In this document: piece after piece, positions 39,116 through 48,881 of the stretch | Numbering within the stretch: position 1 is the first letter of the stretch | Layout of the letters: each line of letters opens with the position of its first letter | Source of the DNA: Agarophyton chilense | Lineage: Eukaryota > Rhodophyta > Florideophyceae > Gracilariales > Gracilariaceae | Assembly (NCBI GenBank): GCA_030374765.1 | Contig: JARGXX010000037.1 | Span: forward strand, 1 to 64,000 | Direction of reading: 5' to 3' | Length of the DNA: 64,000 bases | Made by a program: the position numbers and the translations under genes | Notes under the pieces: model-generated | Told to the model about the DNA's origin: nothing | Seen by the model: only the letters and a program-made list of their open reading frames with translations | Database searches by the model: none

Positions 39116-39736
39116 TCATTTCTCATCTGGCTTAGATTGGCCGAGCATGTCGTGCTTAGTTCTTTCAAGGGGTCTGGCGAATACTCGTTTCTGTTGCTGT
39201 GCTAGAGCTGCTTCTTCTATCGCTCTGGCTATGAAATCTACGCCGCTGGAGCTCTGCGTTCTGGGATCGACGTTAATTGACTTCCTGGAAACGGTAGCTT
39301 GTGCCCGGGGAGCAATATCACCCCGAAGTTGATTAATGTTGTGCTTCTGTTTTTTCTCTGAAACGCCTTTTTCGAGTTTCTCTTGGTGTTCGGTCTGAGC
39401 GGCACTATCAAGGGATCTCATACCTTTTTGAATCCACATCCGAGGGCTGAAAGGAACGTCAGCCATATCTTTTCGTAAGGTGGCCGAGACTGAATCAAAT
39501 TTCGACAGCGAGTCTCGCAATCCACGCCCAACTATTTGCATTTCTGAATTGGAATCCTTGGCCTGCCTCATGTTTTCGGAAATGACTTCCTCTGCATGCT
39601 CCTTCATAACACGGAGGGATCTGACGGTAACACCAACAGTGCGGCCTAACACGCGAGCCATAATTGGGACATCGCGCGGCCTTAGAAGAAGGATACCGGC
39701 GCCCATCAGTACAAAAAGCGAGCTGGCACCCTCCAT
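39116..39736 (-). CDS. TatA/TatB-like membrane protein
   Basis: 206 residues from ATG 39734-39736. A short N-terminal membrane helix (SSLFVLMGAGILLLRP, about 4-19), a hinge with R-P-x-D-V-P, then an amphipathic helix (MARVLGRTVGVTVRSLRVM) and a long charged helix: this is the layout of TatA/TatB (Hcf106) of the twin-arginine translocase. The rest (90-206) is charged and disordered. There is no plastid transit peptide before the membrane helix, unlike Hcf106, so it may act in mitochondria, where some protists and red algae keep Tat parts; this is inference. The psb27 product has a twin-arginine signal but needs the plastid system. It converges with the BRWD-like gene, with only 80 bases between stops. 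Confidence 0.55.
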   Translation of the reverse strand: MEGASSLFVLMGAGILLLRPRDVPIMARVLGRTVGVTVRSLRVMKEHAEEVISENMRQAKDSNSEMQIVGRGLRDSLSKFDSVSATLRKDMADVPFSPRMWIQKGMRSLDSAAQTEHQEKLEKGVSEKKQKHNINQLRGDIAPRAQATVSRKSINVDPRTQSSSGVDFIARAIEEAALAQQQKRVFARPLERTKHDMLGQSKPDEK

Positions 39737-40583
39737 GGTGACCTAATGAAGTCGTCTTCCGCGGCGCTCCCTCAGAGCAGGAGCGGTGGATCTTGTGCGG
39801 AACTGCGAGATGGTCAACACGGTGTTGCATAGTAATCAACTTATCTAACGGAGTGAGCCGCATCGCTGCAATCCGGACAACGCAAACCCCGTGCCGAAAT
39901 TTACAACATTTTTCTGTCTGCGTTTGTCGATGCTGCGCAAGACGCAGCAATGTGTGTTTCGCCGAGAAGAGAGCACAGTCCTGGGACAGAGGGCTCCAAC
40001 ATGGTCCGTGGGCGTTGAGGGTTACCGATGCTGGTCGTCTTCTTCAAGCAGACAGCGATGCGAACTCGATTCGCGAGCCCGCATCAAGGAGGCGCTGTTC
40101 GGTCCGCAACACGACGATGATAGCCAAAACGGACACGGCTGAAACAGCAACCCTACAGTAGATACCCACACGGCTGCTTGTAATGGCCACCACTCCCAAA
40201 CTGCATGAGCTGTAAGCCCTACCGTTTCAAAACAGCGATTGGCTGTAAAATAAGGTGCCCCGCCCGGAAAGGCGCCACGCCTCCGAAATGGGCTCGCGTG
40301 CCATGCTGGGCGACACCTGCCACCGTCCGTTCTGGACGGGTGCCAGCCATGACCATGCACATGCATCATCATCACCCACTTCCGACCGCTGTTGCTCCAT
40401 ATCTTGTGACTGCTCCCGACGCCCCCCTCTCCTGTACACTTCAACCCCTCCCACTCAAGCCGTGTTCAGTGTTCTCTATCGCGCTTTGTAATCGCTTTCC
40501 GCCCCTCTTCACTTTCTCACGCTCAGTTCAGCCTTATTTCGACGCTTTAGGGCGCCCTACCTTGCTTCAAAGATTCAATTCAG
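39737..40583. other. Divergent intergenic region
   Basis: Bidirectional promoter region between the TatA/B-like gene and the NT-C2 gene. The second half is C/T-rich, typical of leaders here. Open frames on both strands show no motif. Confidence 0.35.
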
Positions 40584-41744
40584 ATGAAGCGCTCTTCCTC
40601 CAAGCTTATCTCCAAGGCTGGCTCAGTGCGAAACATCAACAAGCAGGGCTTTAAGTTCAAGTTTGAAGTCTACATCGAGTCCGTCGACAAACTCACCACC
40701 GCCAGTGATGTATGTGTAACTTGGGAACGAGGAACAAAGCTCCTTGCCACAAGGCCTACCAAGGTTGATAAACAGAGCCGTACGGCTCATTTTGGCGGCG
40801 AGAAACTCGGCCAGGATATCACACTCTTCAAGAAAAAGCGTGATAATGCACAGTTTGAGCCCAAGATATACAAGCTCAATGTCCGACAGGGAAACGAACG
40901 CGGCAAGATCCTTGCCAGGATTGACTTAAACTTCTCTGACTACGTTGAGATTCCTTCTTATTCCAAGCGCATTGGAGCTTCCATGTCGAGCGGAGGCCGA
41001 CTTATCATACGGGTTGCTTCAACATATCTTGGAGAAGCGAAAGGCCGAAAGGGAAAGGGCTCCGCATCCATTGGATCCTCCCAATTTGACTATGAGTCTG
41101 ATGCACAATCAACCTCGGGTATGGATGATCACAGCGAGGTCGATACAGATTTGGCCGATCTGGATGATCTGGACGTAGATGGTCCCATATCCATACCTGC
41201 TGCCAACGTTACGCAACCCCCGATGAAAAGCACGCTTAGTAGACCGCGCCCACCCGCGAGCTCCAGTCCTGCCATATCCGATGTGGCACCCGTTCAAGTG
41301 CGCCCCGTGCGCAAACAATCCGCATCCCCCAAACTATCCAAGCGTGATCCTTCTCCGTTTAGCTCGTCTACCAAATCTCGGCAAAAGTCTGACATTGATA
41401 TAGGCTCAACGAATGGTTACGGTCCTTCTCGCGCCGAATTTGAGCAATTGAGACGGGAAAATCGTACATTGCAAAGAAAAAACGAAGACTTGATGTCTCA
41501 AGTGCAGGATCTTGAATCTCGACTTGGGTATGACGATCAAAACAGTACCGCAGAATCAGTGGAGCGGCTGACAAGTGAAAACCAGTACTTAAAGAAGGAA
41601 CTTGAAGAGGTCAAGATAATGCTTCGAAGGGAACCGGTATACGCTGATGTCGTCCGTGATTTGCGAGAAGCCAAAATGGCATTGGCCATAGTCACACTGG
41701 AGAAGGACGAACTCCACCAAGAGCTGAGATTGGCGAGAAGGTAA
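40584..41744 (+). CDS. NT-C2 (EEIG1/EHBP1-type) domain protein with coiled coil
   Basis: 386 residues from ATG 40584. Residues about 15-155 match the N-terminal C2 domain family of EEIG1, EHBP1 and plant PMI1-like proteins: FKFKFEVYIESVDKL, VCVTWERGTK, ITLFKKKRDNAQFEPKIYKL, ILARIDLNFSDYV and LIIRVAS. That domain binds membranes and links them to the cytoskeleton or Rab GTPases. The middle part is disordered and Ser/Pro-rich; the last 100 residues form a coiled coil (FEQLRRENRTLQRKNEDLM). The frame ends at AGG TAA, and AG|GTAAGG is also a good splice donor: an intron 41741-41788 ending CACTTGCAG would change the last residues to SNP with a stop at 41796-41798. Either end leaves the domains unchanged. 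Confidence 0.75.
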   Translation: MKRSSSKLISKAGSVRNINKQGFKFKFEVYIESVDKLTTASDVCVTWERGTKLLATRPTKVDKQSRTAHFGGEKLGQDITLFKKKRDNAQFEPKIYKLNVRQGNERGKILARIDLNFSDYVEIPSYSKRIGASMSSGGRLIIRVASTYLGEAKGRKGKGSASIGSSQFDYESDAQSTSGMDDHSEVDTDLADLDDLDVDGPISIPAANVTQPPMKSTLSRPRPPASSSPAISDVAPVQVRPVRKQSASPKLSKRDPSPFSSSTKSRQKSDIDIGSTNGYGPSRAEFEQLRRENRTLQRKNEDLMSQVQDLESRLGYDDQNSTAESVERLTSENQYLKKELEEVKIMLRREPVYADVVRDLREAKMALAIVTLEKDELHQELRLARR

Positions 41745-41798
41745 GGGTCAGGAAGCTGTTCGTACTTTGCTGAACTTGTCACTTGCAGCAATCCTTGA

Positions 41799-42565
41799 TG
41801 AGTTTGATAGAACTTGGCACGATCAGATTCCCCACGATGCTTTTTCTCGACAGTTATCGTTCTTCGCTTATGCGCCATGGTTCAGTATGGATTTCTTCAA
41901 GCATCGACGCTCATCAAATTATGTATCGCAGTCCAAAAGAATTAGTCTTCACGTTTCCGCGTGTTTTCCCGATATCTGGGTTCAGAGTGACAGAAGTGTT
42001 AACTGTACATACTAGCATTTACTGCAGAATTAGACAATAGAAGACAGTCGTAGCCAAAGCAAAAGTGTGTGTTTGGTTGTAAACCGTAACAAACGAAAGC
42101 CCTGATACTTGAGTTTCTCATGTGGATCGAAGAATTCATATCGACCATGCCCCCTCTCAGTACCCCTCCAATCTTCGGAAGACTTTTTTACATTGACTTC
42201 ATCTCGCCGCGCTATATGTGCACGTATTGTTTCGGAATTGGGACCTGTTCTTCCCGTCCAATGCAGAAGGGTGCCTACTTTCTAAGTTTGCACTTTGTTG
42301 AGAGATCGATAATTCGTCACTTGCAAGACTCAGCCCCGTTAGTGTCTTTAGCCTCAATCTGGCAGGGAATACGAATGAGTTCTTCCTTCGCATGAATAGG
42401 GTTTCGGCTTAGCGTGTGTCGCCTTCCAGTTTTTCAAGTCGTCGTTTCTTCCATAAGCAAGACCTTAAACTAGCTACACTTCCGGATTGCGACTACAATC
42501 TACATCTAAGTGGGGTCTTGTTTGTTCTGAGACAATCCAAAACAATCGTCATTTCTTTTAAAGTG
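41799..42565. other. Gene-free segment
   Basis: Nothing convincing; frames are short and without motifs. It ends at the left edge of the duplicated block. Confidence 0.3.
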
Positions 42566-43011
42566 CACAATATAGACGGTAACCCTGTCGGAGAACAACG
42601 TATGTCTTCTGAAACAGACAAAGGCCTTCAAGCACATTGTTTTCCTAAGCCGCCGACGAAACGACGCTTCTCAAGAATACCAAGGTAAGTCAATGTGCGC
42701 CGATGCACCTTGATTCCACCGCAGATTCATTCTGTCATTTTAACGCTACAGTATTCATAAATGCTAACAAGAACGTCCTACTATACCAGGATGCCAGAAC
42801 ATAGAGCATGAACTGAAGGAGAGATACATAAATGAAAAAATAAGAACCTTCTGTTTGAACGTTTAATAACATGTTGTGTTGAAGCCTTTTAGTGCTGGAA
42901 AAGCAGGCAGTCTGTCTGTCGTTTGTGGTGATTGGCTTGTTCTCCTCCGCTTATCACTCAAAAGCCAAAACGTTTCACTTGCTAGTAGATTGTTGTTTAT
43001 ACGATATGGCG

Positions 43012-44004
43012 TTACCAAGGCCCGTTCCCGGATAGGCCTAAGCGTTTCTTGAGCTTTGATATCTCGGACAGAACCCTGCCGCGCGCTAGTCCACAGTTCA
43101 TACGAGTCCCCCGAATGTCGTTGAGAACCGCCGCGGCCGTGTCTTTGCTTTTCGCACCATTCTTCGCCGAATTGCCAGCACTGACGGCCGCCTTCTGACG
43201 CAGCAACTTCAGCTTCTCAATTTCTTCTTCAAGCCTCTTACAACTACCACAGTTTTGGTTGTCTTTCTTTGCCCTGGAAGAGTCCTCTTCCAGTTTGTAC
43301 TCCAGTGCTTGACCGTCTTTTTCAGCCTGCACAGTTTTCCGAGCCGAGTCTGCAGCTTCCATGCTCAAGTCATAAGCTTGACCGGCCTCCATGCTTATGT
43401 TTAGAGCATCGCGAACGACTTTGGTAACCGAATCTTTCACGAACTTAGCGTTCTTGTAGATTTGGTCTTCTTCTTCAGTCGTCATTTGATCTCTGACGGA
43501 ATCAACCCTGAGCAGTTCGTCATTCACCTGCACATCGTCTGCTTGAACATCTGCCACCAGCCTTTGCGCTTCGACACTGGCCCTAACAGCTTCATTGTTG
43601 GAATTGCTGGCGTCGACCTTGGCGTTTAGAGCCGCTTCGACCGTGTCTATCATGTAGTCAAAGGTGGTGCAGGTTCCAGCACCAGGCGAAAGATGGCATG
43701 CGAAAGAAATGGTCTCACTTGGAATGCTTCCCTCCGCAGCAGTGTACACAGAGCAGCTTGATTTCTTGCACATTTGGTAGCCAAAGCAGTCACACCTGTA
43801 TGATGCGGCGCATAAACCAAGCACACAGTTTCCGTCGGCTTGATTCTTCATACAGGACCCGGACGAAGTTGACAGCGAGCAGGGGCAGGAATCTTCTGTG
43901 ATGGTGCATCCCGTGGGCGGCGAAGATTGGGCGTCACACTGTATAAAGAGGACGAACGCTAGAAGAAGCAATGCGAAGCAGTGGGATGTATGAGCGGTGT
44001 TCAT
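43012..44004 (-). CDS. Cys-rich secreted coiled-coil protein, copy 1
   Basis: 330 residues from ATG 44002-44004. A signal peptide (about 1-26) ends in CDAQ. A Cys-rich domain follows with Cys at 33, 40, 42, 51, 60, 65, 71, 73, 79 and 84 (spacing CPC, GSC, GNC, CDC), then C103 and C112. The rest is helical and highly charged, with coiled-coil heptads (KRLEEEIEKLKLLRQK) and a CGSC pair, ending KKRLGLSGNGPW. I recognise no named family; compact Cys frameworks of this kind occur in extracellular matrix or surface proteins. The copy at 58983 differs at only three residues (F20S, A142V, S192L). A TATAAAAA box lies about 175 bases upstream. Confidence 0.75.
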   Translation of the reverse strand: MNTAHTSHCFALLLLAFVLFIQCDAQSSPPTGCTITEDSCPCSLSTSSGSCMKNQADGNCVLGLCAASYRCDCFGYQMCKKSSCSVYTAAEGSIPSETISFACHLSPGAGTCTTFDYMIDTVEAALNAKVDASNSNNEAVRASVEAQRLVADVQADDVQVNDELLRVDSVRDQMTTEEEDQIYKNAKFVKDSVTKVVRDALNISMEAGQAYDLSMEAADSARKTVQAEKDGQALEYKLEEDSSRAKKDNQNCGSCKRLEEEIEKLKLLRQKAAVSAGNSAKNGAKSKDTAAAVLNDIRGTRMNCGLARGRVLSEISKLKKRLGLSGNGPW

Positions 44005-44176
44005 GACGATGGACGGAAATGAAAAGAAGATGAAAGCTAGATACAAGAAGGCTGTGTCGCGAGAATGAAAGGATAGGGCTGCTTCAGAGCAGCTTTGATG
44101 CGATGGAAAATGATTTGTCGATCAGTGGGCTTTTGGTTGGGATGGGTGTAAGAGGAGCGTTGAGGGAGTAGGAGCG

Positions 44177-44185
44177 GTTTTTATA
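44177..44185 (-). promoter_or_regulatory. TATA box of secreted protein gene, copy 1
   Basis: ACTATAAAAACC on the minus strand, about 175 bases before the ATG at 44004. It is identical in the second copy at 60148-60156, inside the duplicated block. Confidence 0.45.
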
Positions 44186-44508
44186 GTCATTGTGAACCCG
44201 GAGTCGTATTAGGAGTCGTACTAGGATGGTCATCGTGTTTCCAGACGGGAAAGCTGGAGGTGTTCAAATTAGAACGAGTATCCACGACAACAGTGGGGGT
44301 GGTAGATTTGATGCGACTGGGAAGAGGGCAGAAGGTGGTGGCTATGTGACTAGCTAGGGTAGAGACATTATTTGAACCTAAAGCAGACCTCTAGAGCGCT
44401 GGCCCGGCAGGTCGTATCACAGGGGGCGAAGAATACCGTCGTCGTGGACGAGGGCTTGGTGACGGGGGCTGTTCGAATTGTGGAAACAGTAGTGGTATTC
44501 ATCATATT

Positions 44509-45142
44509 TTGTTAGCCAAGCATGCCGCTAATGAGTTGACGTAATAAGCGCGAAGCAAGCTCAGGTTAGTTGCGATACGATCAGATCATGCTAAGAAAGA
44601 TTTCTGTCATTGTGTATGTACTTCAAATCTCATCGCAACAGATGTGACTAGAATTAAAATACATCACGCACGGGATCACCGTTTCTAATCTATGCACAAC
44701 GCTTCCTGATGACTCCTTATTGTAGGACGCAGACAGACGAGAGAGAGGTGCAGTGTAGGGAGTCGATCGGAGTAGGCGCAGTCAGTCGGGAGTAAGAATC
44801 TCGCCTTTCACACACCTGCGTGCCTCGGCACCGGGGTGAAAGGGACTCAGGTAGAGCGTGCGTTTTAGCGGGGCGGTTTTCCTCCGTAAGCGTCGGAAAC
44901 GGCTCGTGCCAACACAGTTGTGCAATACTCCTTCGCTCATCGTTTGTCCATGCCGGGTACGGCATTAAGTTTGAAGAACTCGATTACTTCCAATATGGTA
45001 TTGAACTTTGATGCACATGAAACCACCAGACGCGGTCAAGGCTCTATATGGTGCAATCTGTTGACGTTGTAGCGTTCCCCAGCCGAACGACGTGGTTCAT
45101 TCTGCGTTCCTTCGATGAGCATTGAGGTTCATTGTGTATGGG
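44509..45142. other. Gene-free segment
   Basis: No convincing frame on either strand; short frames only. Confidence 0.3.
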
Positions 45143-45457
45143 ATGAAGTCTATTGAAGCATTGTTCACCGTTCCAGGAGTTCGCCCAATACTGAAATGGA
45201 GGTATGATCCCAGAGATCGTCACAGTCGTCCGAAGCGATCGGTGTATCTGTTATAAACTTGCCATGCCCAAAATCCGCATCGACAAGCGGCTTGCCGCTT
45301 GCTCCTCTGGACCAAGGACGTCGCTGAATTCGGCCAGGCTGTCAGACCTCTACCTCTGGTATACCGATCTCCACTTAATGTCTTGGTGGTATATCCTGAA
45401 ATGGCTCCCGATTGTCTACTCGAAGCTGCAGCAATGGAATTGGACATCGAAAAGTGA
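45143..45457 (+). other. Possible small gene with one in-frame TAA or short intron
   Basis: From ATG 45143 one frame gives natural-looking protein: MKSIEALFTVPGVRPILKW, a basic stretch, then after a TAA (45254-45256) VRPLPLVYRSPLNVLVVYP and a final acidic helix, ending at TGA 45455-45457. The TAA could lie in a short intron: GT at 45242 and AG at 45316 would remove 75 nt and keep the frame. The TGA overlaps a GTGAGT donor, so more exons may follow. No family is recognised. It may be a small mitochondrial-type protein, a pseudogene, or chance. Confidence 0.35.
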
Positions 45458-46312
45458 GTCTACAACCGTTTCGTTCACTTTTCCCTCGCCACGAATGATT
45501 CACGAAAGAAGCGTTTGTGCTTGGCGTTCATTCCAAGTGCTTCCTTGGGATTCTTTCGTCAGCGTCGGTGATTTTGATTCGATGAATGCTGATTCTAGAG
45601 TTCTAATGCCGCCGCCGCCGCAGACATGGAGGCAGGAAAAAAGGGTGCTATGGTTTCTGGTGATACCACTTAAAAGATGCAGAGCCCCTTGCCGCTGTGT
45701 GCCCCTCTGCTTACGAATCAGAACGAGGGCGAGTGAAGAGATACACGGACAGGAGCTGGAGAGAAGCGGTGATGATTGACGGTAGCGACATACTCTCAGT
45801 ACCGACACCTTTGACGCCAGTCTTTCTTTGACATATGAAAGTATATTTCCTTCCGCAGAAAGATCAAATCTTTTGCGGCCATCATCTAATAATCTCTTGG
45901 AAAGAGCTTCGGATCTTTACTTACATATTATGTCTAAGAAGAGGCGTAACGGGAGTTGAGAGGTCTCATAGTAGACCCTTGCGCGTGACGAAGCGTTAGC
46001 GTCCTCGCCCTCAGAGAAGAACTGAGATAAGAAGTAACCTATTACATGTCGGGATTGATACCAGAATTGGTCAATGGAGTACAGTCACAGAACATGCTAT
46101 ACATAATGAAGATCTGCTCTCTTCGCACAATACATCTTGGGCATTGCTGGGGAATCAGATGTTGCGGAATCACTTCTTCAGTTCGCGCTTTCATGCTCGG
46201 TAGTCGCTACTTCTGGGTTTATCGAACGTTCCACAAACTGCTCTGAAAAATAAAAGGTCGTTTGAATACATGTTTTTGTACATTAGTCTTGCATCAATTA
46301 CAACAATACGCA
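45458..46312. other. Gene-free segment
   Basis: No supported gene. The longest plus frame (45204-45779) overlaps the candidate small gene in another frame and is Trp/Arg-rich without motif. Confidence 0.3.
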
Positions 46313-47665
46313 TTACCAACCACCACCACCACCACCTCCGCCAGCACTAGAGCCACCACCGAATGAGAAGGAACTCCCTTGAGCACCAGACGAGCGGGCT
46401 GCAGCAGCTATGACTACAGGATCTACTGCCACAAAGGCGTTGCTTGTCGCGAGAGAATAGTCACGTCGATAACGATCACGGTCCCAAGAGTCAAGCATAC
46501 TCCATGTGATAAAGTCAGAATGATAATAACGGGCCCTCTGAAGACGGAAGCTGTACTCCGGATCGTAGACATCCCAGCCACTTGGAGATCCTTGGTTCGT
46601 TCTGTTCTCTACTGCCGCCTCTCCCGCAATTGGCTGTCTACATATAGGACACAGTGAGTTAGTTTCTTGTTCTCCAGCTATCCACTCCAAAATACACTTC
46701 TCGTGATATTTATGGCCACAACGTAAGGTCCTCTGAGTAGTTTGATCGCTGGGCGACTGCGCCGGTTCGGATTCATCGGTGGTGTTTGTCTGAACATCTT
46801 CTGTTTTTAATGGTGCTACTTCGTCACCATCAGTTTTCTTAGTCGCCTGGGTGGCAGAAGGCTCATCCTTATGCCCAGCATCTGAAAAGTCTTCGAGGCA
46901 TATCGGACAACTAGAGGCCACATAACTGTTGTCAGTGGCTGCACTTCGTTGCTCATCAATCTTGCGCAGTACCTGCTTGCAACGAGCGTATCGGCGGCGT
47001 TTTCGGCGATCGAACCACGCTCCACATCCGCAACAGGACAGGAAGAAACCAATGACGACAAGCACACTAATACCACTGTTGTCCGAGGGAGGCTTTCCCC
47101 CACTGACGATATTGCCTACAGTGGTCACGCCCTTTTCAAGAGCAGTTCCGTATTCTTCGGACCGGAGACTGTTCTTCATGACACCAATGATGGAAGGAAC
47201 CATGCTGTCCTTGAGCAAATTCTTGACACCGGCACCAGTTGACATCCCCACCGCGCGGTCGCGAATGGCCAATACAAGTACTATACCATTCTGGCAAACG
47301 GCGTCGCCTACACCCCACTCGTCATGTAAGTCTTTCGCCAACTGAAATGCTCTATCTTCCTTGGAGGACAAGCCAAAATCAAGGTTTGAAACGACGGCGA
47401 CAGCGACTTGGGCGCCTACAGGGCCGGTATTACATTGTAGATTCTTTGAAAAGCCATGGGATCCTTCCTGGATGAAATTGATGATGCCATCGACAGTATC
47501 GGCTGATGAAGGAGATAAATACCCGTCAGGGTCGCAGACTGCGGACGGGTTGGTGCGGCCACATGTGGCCGGGTCCTTCTGAGGGTTCGGAAGCTTGCTT
47601 GGTTCATACGCCACCGCAGCTGCGAAGAAGCAGAGCGTGGCAGCCAGCAGCACGCGATAGCTCAT
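46313..47665 (-). CDS. TPM domain and RING-H2 membrane protein, probable E3 ubiquitin ligase
   Basis: 450 residues from ATG 47663-47665, chosen because a clear signal peptide (MSYRVLLAATLCFFAAAVAY) starts there; the longer frame upstream is low-complexity. Residues 35-190 form a TPM (TLP18.3/Psb32/MOLO) domain with VAVAVVSNL, RAFQLAKDLHDEWGVGD and NGIVLVLAIRDRAVGM. A membrane helix follows (199-218), then a basic stop-transfer (RRKRRR). The cytosolic RING-H2 has C253-x2-C256, C316-x-H318-x2-H321-x2-C324 and C339-x2-C342. A 59-residue acidic, Ser/Thr-rich insert separates the second and third ligands, longer than usual. The end is a Gly run with SFGGG, as in many TPM proteins. The TPM part faces the lumen and the RING the cytosol, which suggests ubiquitin ligation at ER or endosomal membranes. 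Confidence 0.8.
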   Translation of the reverse strand: MSYRVLLAATLCFFAAAVAYEPSKLPNPQKDPATCGRTNPSAVCDPDGYLSPSSADTVDGIINFIQEGSHGFSKNLQCNTGPVGAQVAVAVVSNLDFGLSSKEDRAFQLAKDLHDEWGVGDAVCQNGIVLVLAIRDRAVGMSTGAGVKNLLKDSMVPSIIGVMKNSLRSEEYGTALEKGVTTVGNIVSGGKPPSDNSGISVLVVIGFFLSCCGCGAWFDRRKRRRYARCKQVLRKIDEQRSAATDNSYVASSCPICLEDFSDAGHKDEPSATQATKKTDGDEVAPLKTEDVQTNTTDESEPAQSPSDQTTQRTLRCGHKYHEKCILEWIAGEQETNSLCPICRQPIAGEAAVENRTNQGSPSGWDVYDPEYSFRLQRARYYHSDFITWSMLDSWDRDRYRRDYSLATSNAFVAVDPVVIAAAARSSGAQGSSFSFGGGSSAGGGGGGGGW

Positions 47666-48020
47666 ACCAGAAAGCAAATGAAACGGAGCAAGCGAAACAA
47701 CAAGAGGGACAGTGGAGGTGCCGCCTGACGAGCTGAGTGAGACCGGTAGCAGACAAGAAGTTGCGTCGCGGTTGAAATGAGGGCGGGGCGGGGCGGGTGG
47801 GGTGTTGGAGACGGCAGACAGTGCTTTGGCCAGCGCGCACCCGCAAGCGCGGATGGGCGCCAGCAATGCGACGAAAACGGCCCCGACCCATTTTTGTTAA
47901 TTGCTGCGAACGGGGCAGTGACACATTCACCAGCGGCTGTGCTAAGCGGCGAGTAGACGCACGCCCCTTCCCGCCCCTGTTCAGCGCGCTCAGCCGTCGT
48001 TGCGGAGCGCTCCCGCCGCC
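47666..48020. promoter_or_regulatory. Divergent promoter, TPM-RING and bZIP genes
   Basis: 355 bp, GC-rich, between two divergent start codons. No TATA box is clear. Confidence 0.35.
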
Positions 48021-48881
48021 ATGGCCGAGACCCCGTGCGCTCAAGCAGCGCCCGTCGCGTCGCACTCGACCTCGCTCCCACTCGACGCGCAGGGCGTTAC
48101 CAATGCCGCAGAGGACCATGATTCCATACATTCAAAGCTCTCATCGCCCGACGCGGACGACTCCGTTCTCGAGCTATTGCCCGAGCTAACCACCGCGCAC
48201 TCCACTCCCGACCTCGCACAGGTGCACAATCCTCAGCAGATTCGTGTTCCGTCCAAACGTTCTTCTTTCTGTCGAAAGATAGTCAAGAACAAGAATGGGG
48301 CCAAAGACGTGCCCAAGATTGAAGTTGCGCAACCGCTGGCTCCAGCGCTTTCCGCCGCATCTCATCCACTGGCCACTATCCCCCTTGCGCCCGCCATGAG
48401 TGCTTATTCATTCCCTGCGTTAGCGAATCCAAGCCTGCTTGCGCACCCTTTCGTCTCCCTTCCGCTGCAAGCGCCGAGACGAGCGGTACGAATTGCTCCA
48501 ATGGGTGTGCTTCCACTGCCTCCGCCCGGCGCCGCAGCGCTCGTTGCAGATTTCCATGCTGCGTCCGTAGTTCCTGACGAAGCACCCCGTCTACACGAAA
48601 TTTGCAAGGCAAAGAGACGCGGCTCCACTGTCGCCACTGTTGTTTCTGAGCAAGCGCTTTCCCCGGAAGAAAGGACTCGACAGAAGCGAATGTTGCGCAA
48701 TCGCGAAAGCGCTGCACGCTCCAGGGATAAAAGACGAAACCGTAATATCCAATTGCAAAGGTCTATTCAACGATACCGCGACAAGAAGAAAGCAATGGAT
48801 GAGGCTATTCAAGAATTGAAGCTCCTGTGTGAATGTATGCGTCATACTTTAGAGAAGCATAATATTGCCGTCCCACCATAA
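48021..48881 (+). CDS. bZIP transcription factor
   Basis: 286 residues from ATG 48021 in a good context (CCGCCATGG). The first 210 residues are Ala/Pro/Ser-rich with short hydrophobic patches. The basic region starts near residue 213 (RTRQKRMLRNRESAARSR) and contains the bZIP signature N-x7-R (N227 to R235, with S-A-A-x-S-R). The zipper that follows (QRSIQRYRDKKKAMDEAIQ) is short and has few leucines at the d positions, so dimerisation may be weak or heterotypic. The protein is nuclear and would bind an ACGT or TGA-type palindrome. Target genes are unknown. Confidence 0.85.
   Translation: MAETPCAQAAPVASHSTSLPLDAQGVTNAAEDHDSIHSKLSSPDADDSVLELLPELTTAHSTPDLAQVHNPQQIRVPSKRSSFCRKIVKNKNGAKDVPKIEVAQPLAPALSAASHPLATIPLAPAMSAYSFPALANPSLLAHPFVSLPLQAPRRAVRIAPMGVLPLPPPGAAALVADFHAASVVPDEAPRLHEICKAKRRGSTVATVVSEQALSPEERTRQKRMLRNRESAARSRDKRRNRNIQLQRSIQRYRDKKKAMDEAIQELKLLCECMRHTLEKHNIAVPP

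Larger units (their letters stand above)
42566..44508. repeat. Duplicated block, copy 1
   Basis: 1.94 kb that recurs at 58537-60476 in the same orientation, offset 15,971 bp with no indel over the gene. Differences are few (single bases; one 3-base change near the right edge). It contains the whole gene 43012-44004, its promoter and about 440 bp of 3' flank. Outside the edges similarity drops at once. Confidence 0.92.

Noticed and set aside
45204-45779. 191-codon plus-strand frame
   Set aside because: Trp/Arg-rich with no domain; it overlaps in another frame the more protein-like stretch at 45143-45457.
47666-47866. 67-residue N-terminal extension of the TPM-RING protein
   Set aside because: It would bury the clear signal peptide that starts at the ATG 47663-47665; the extension is low-complexity.
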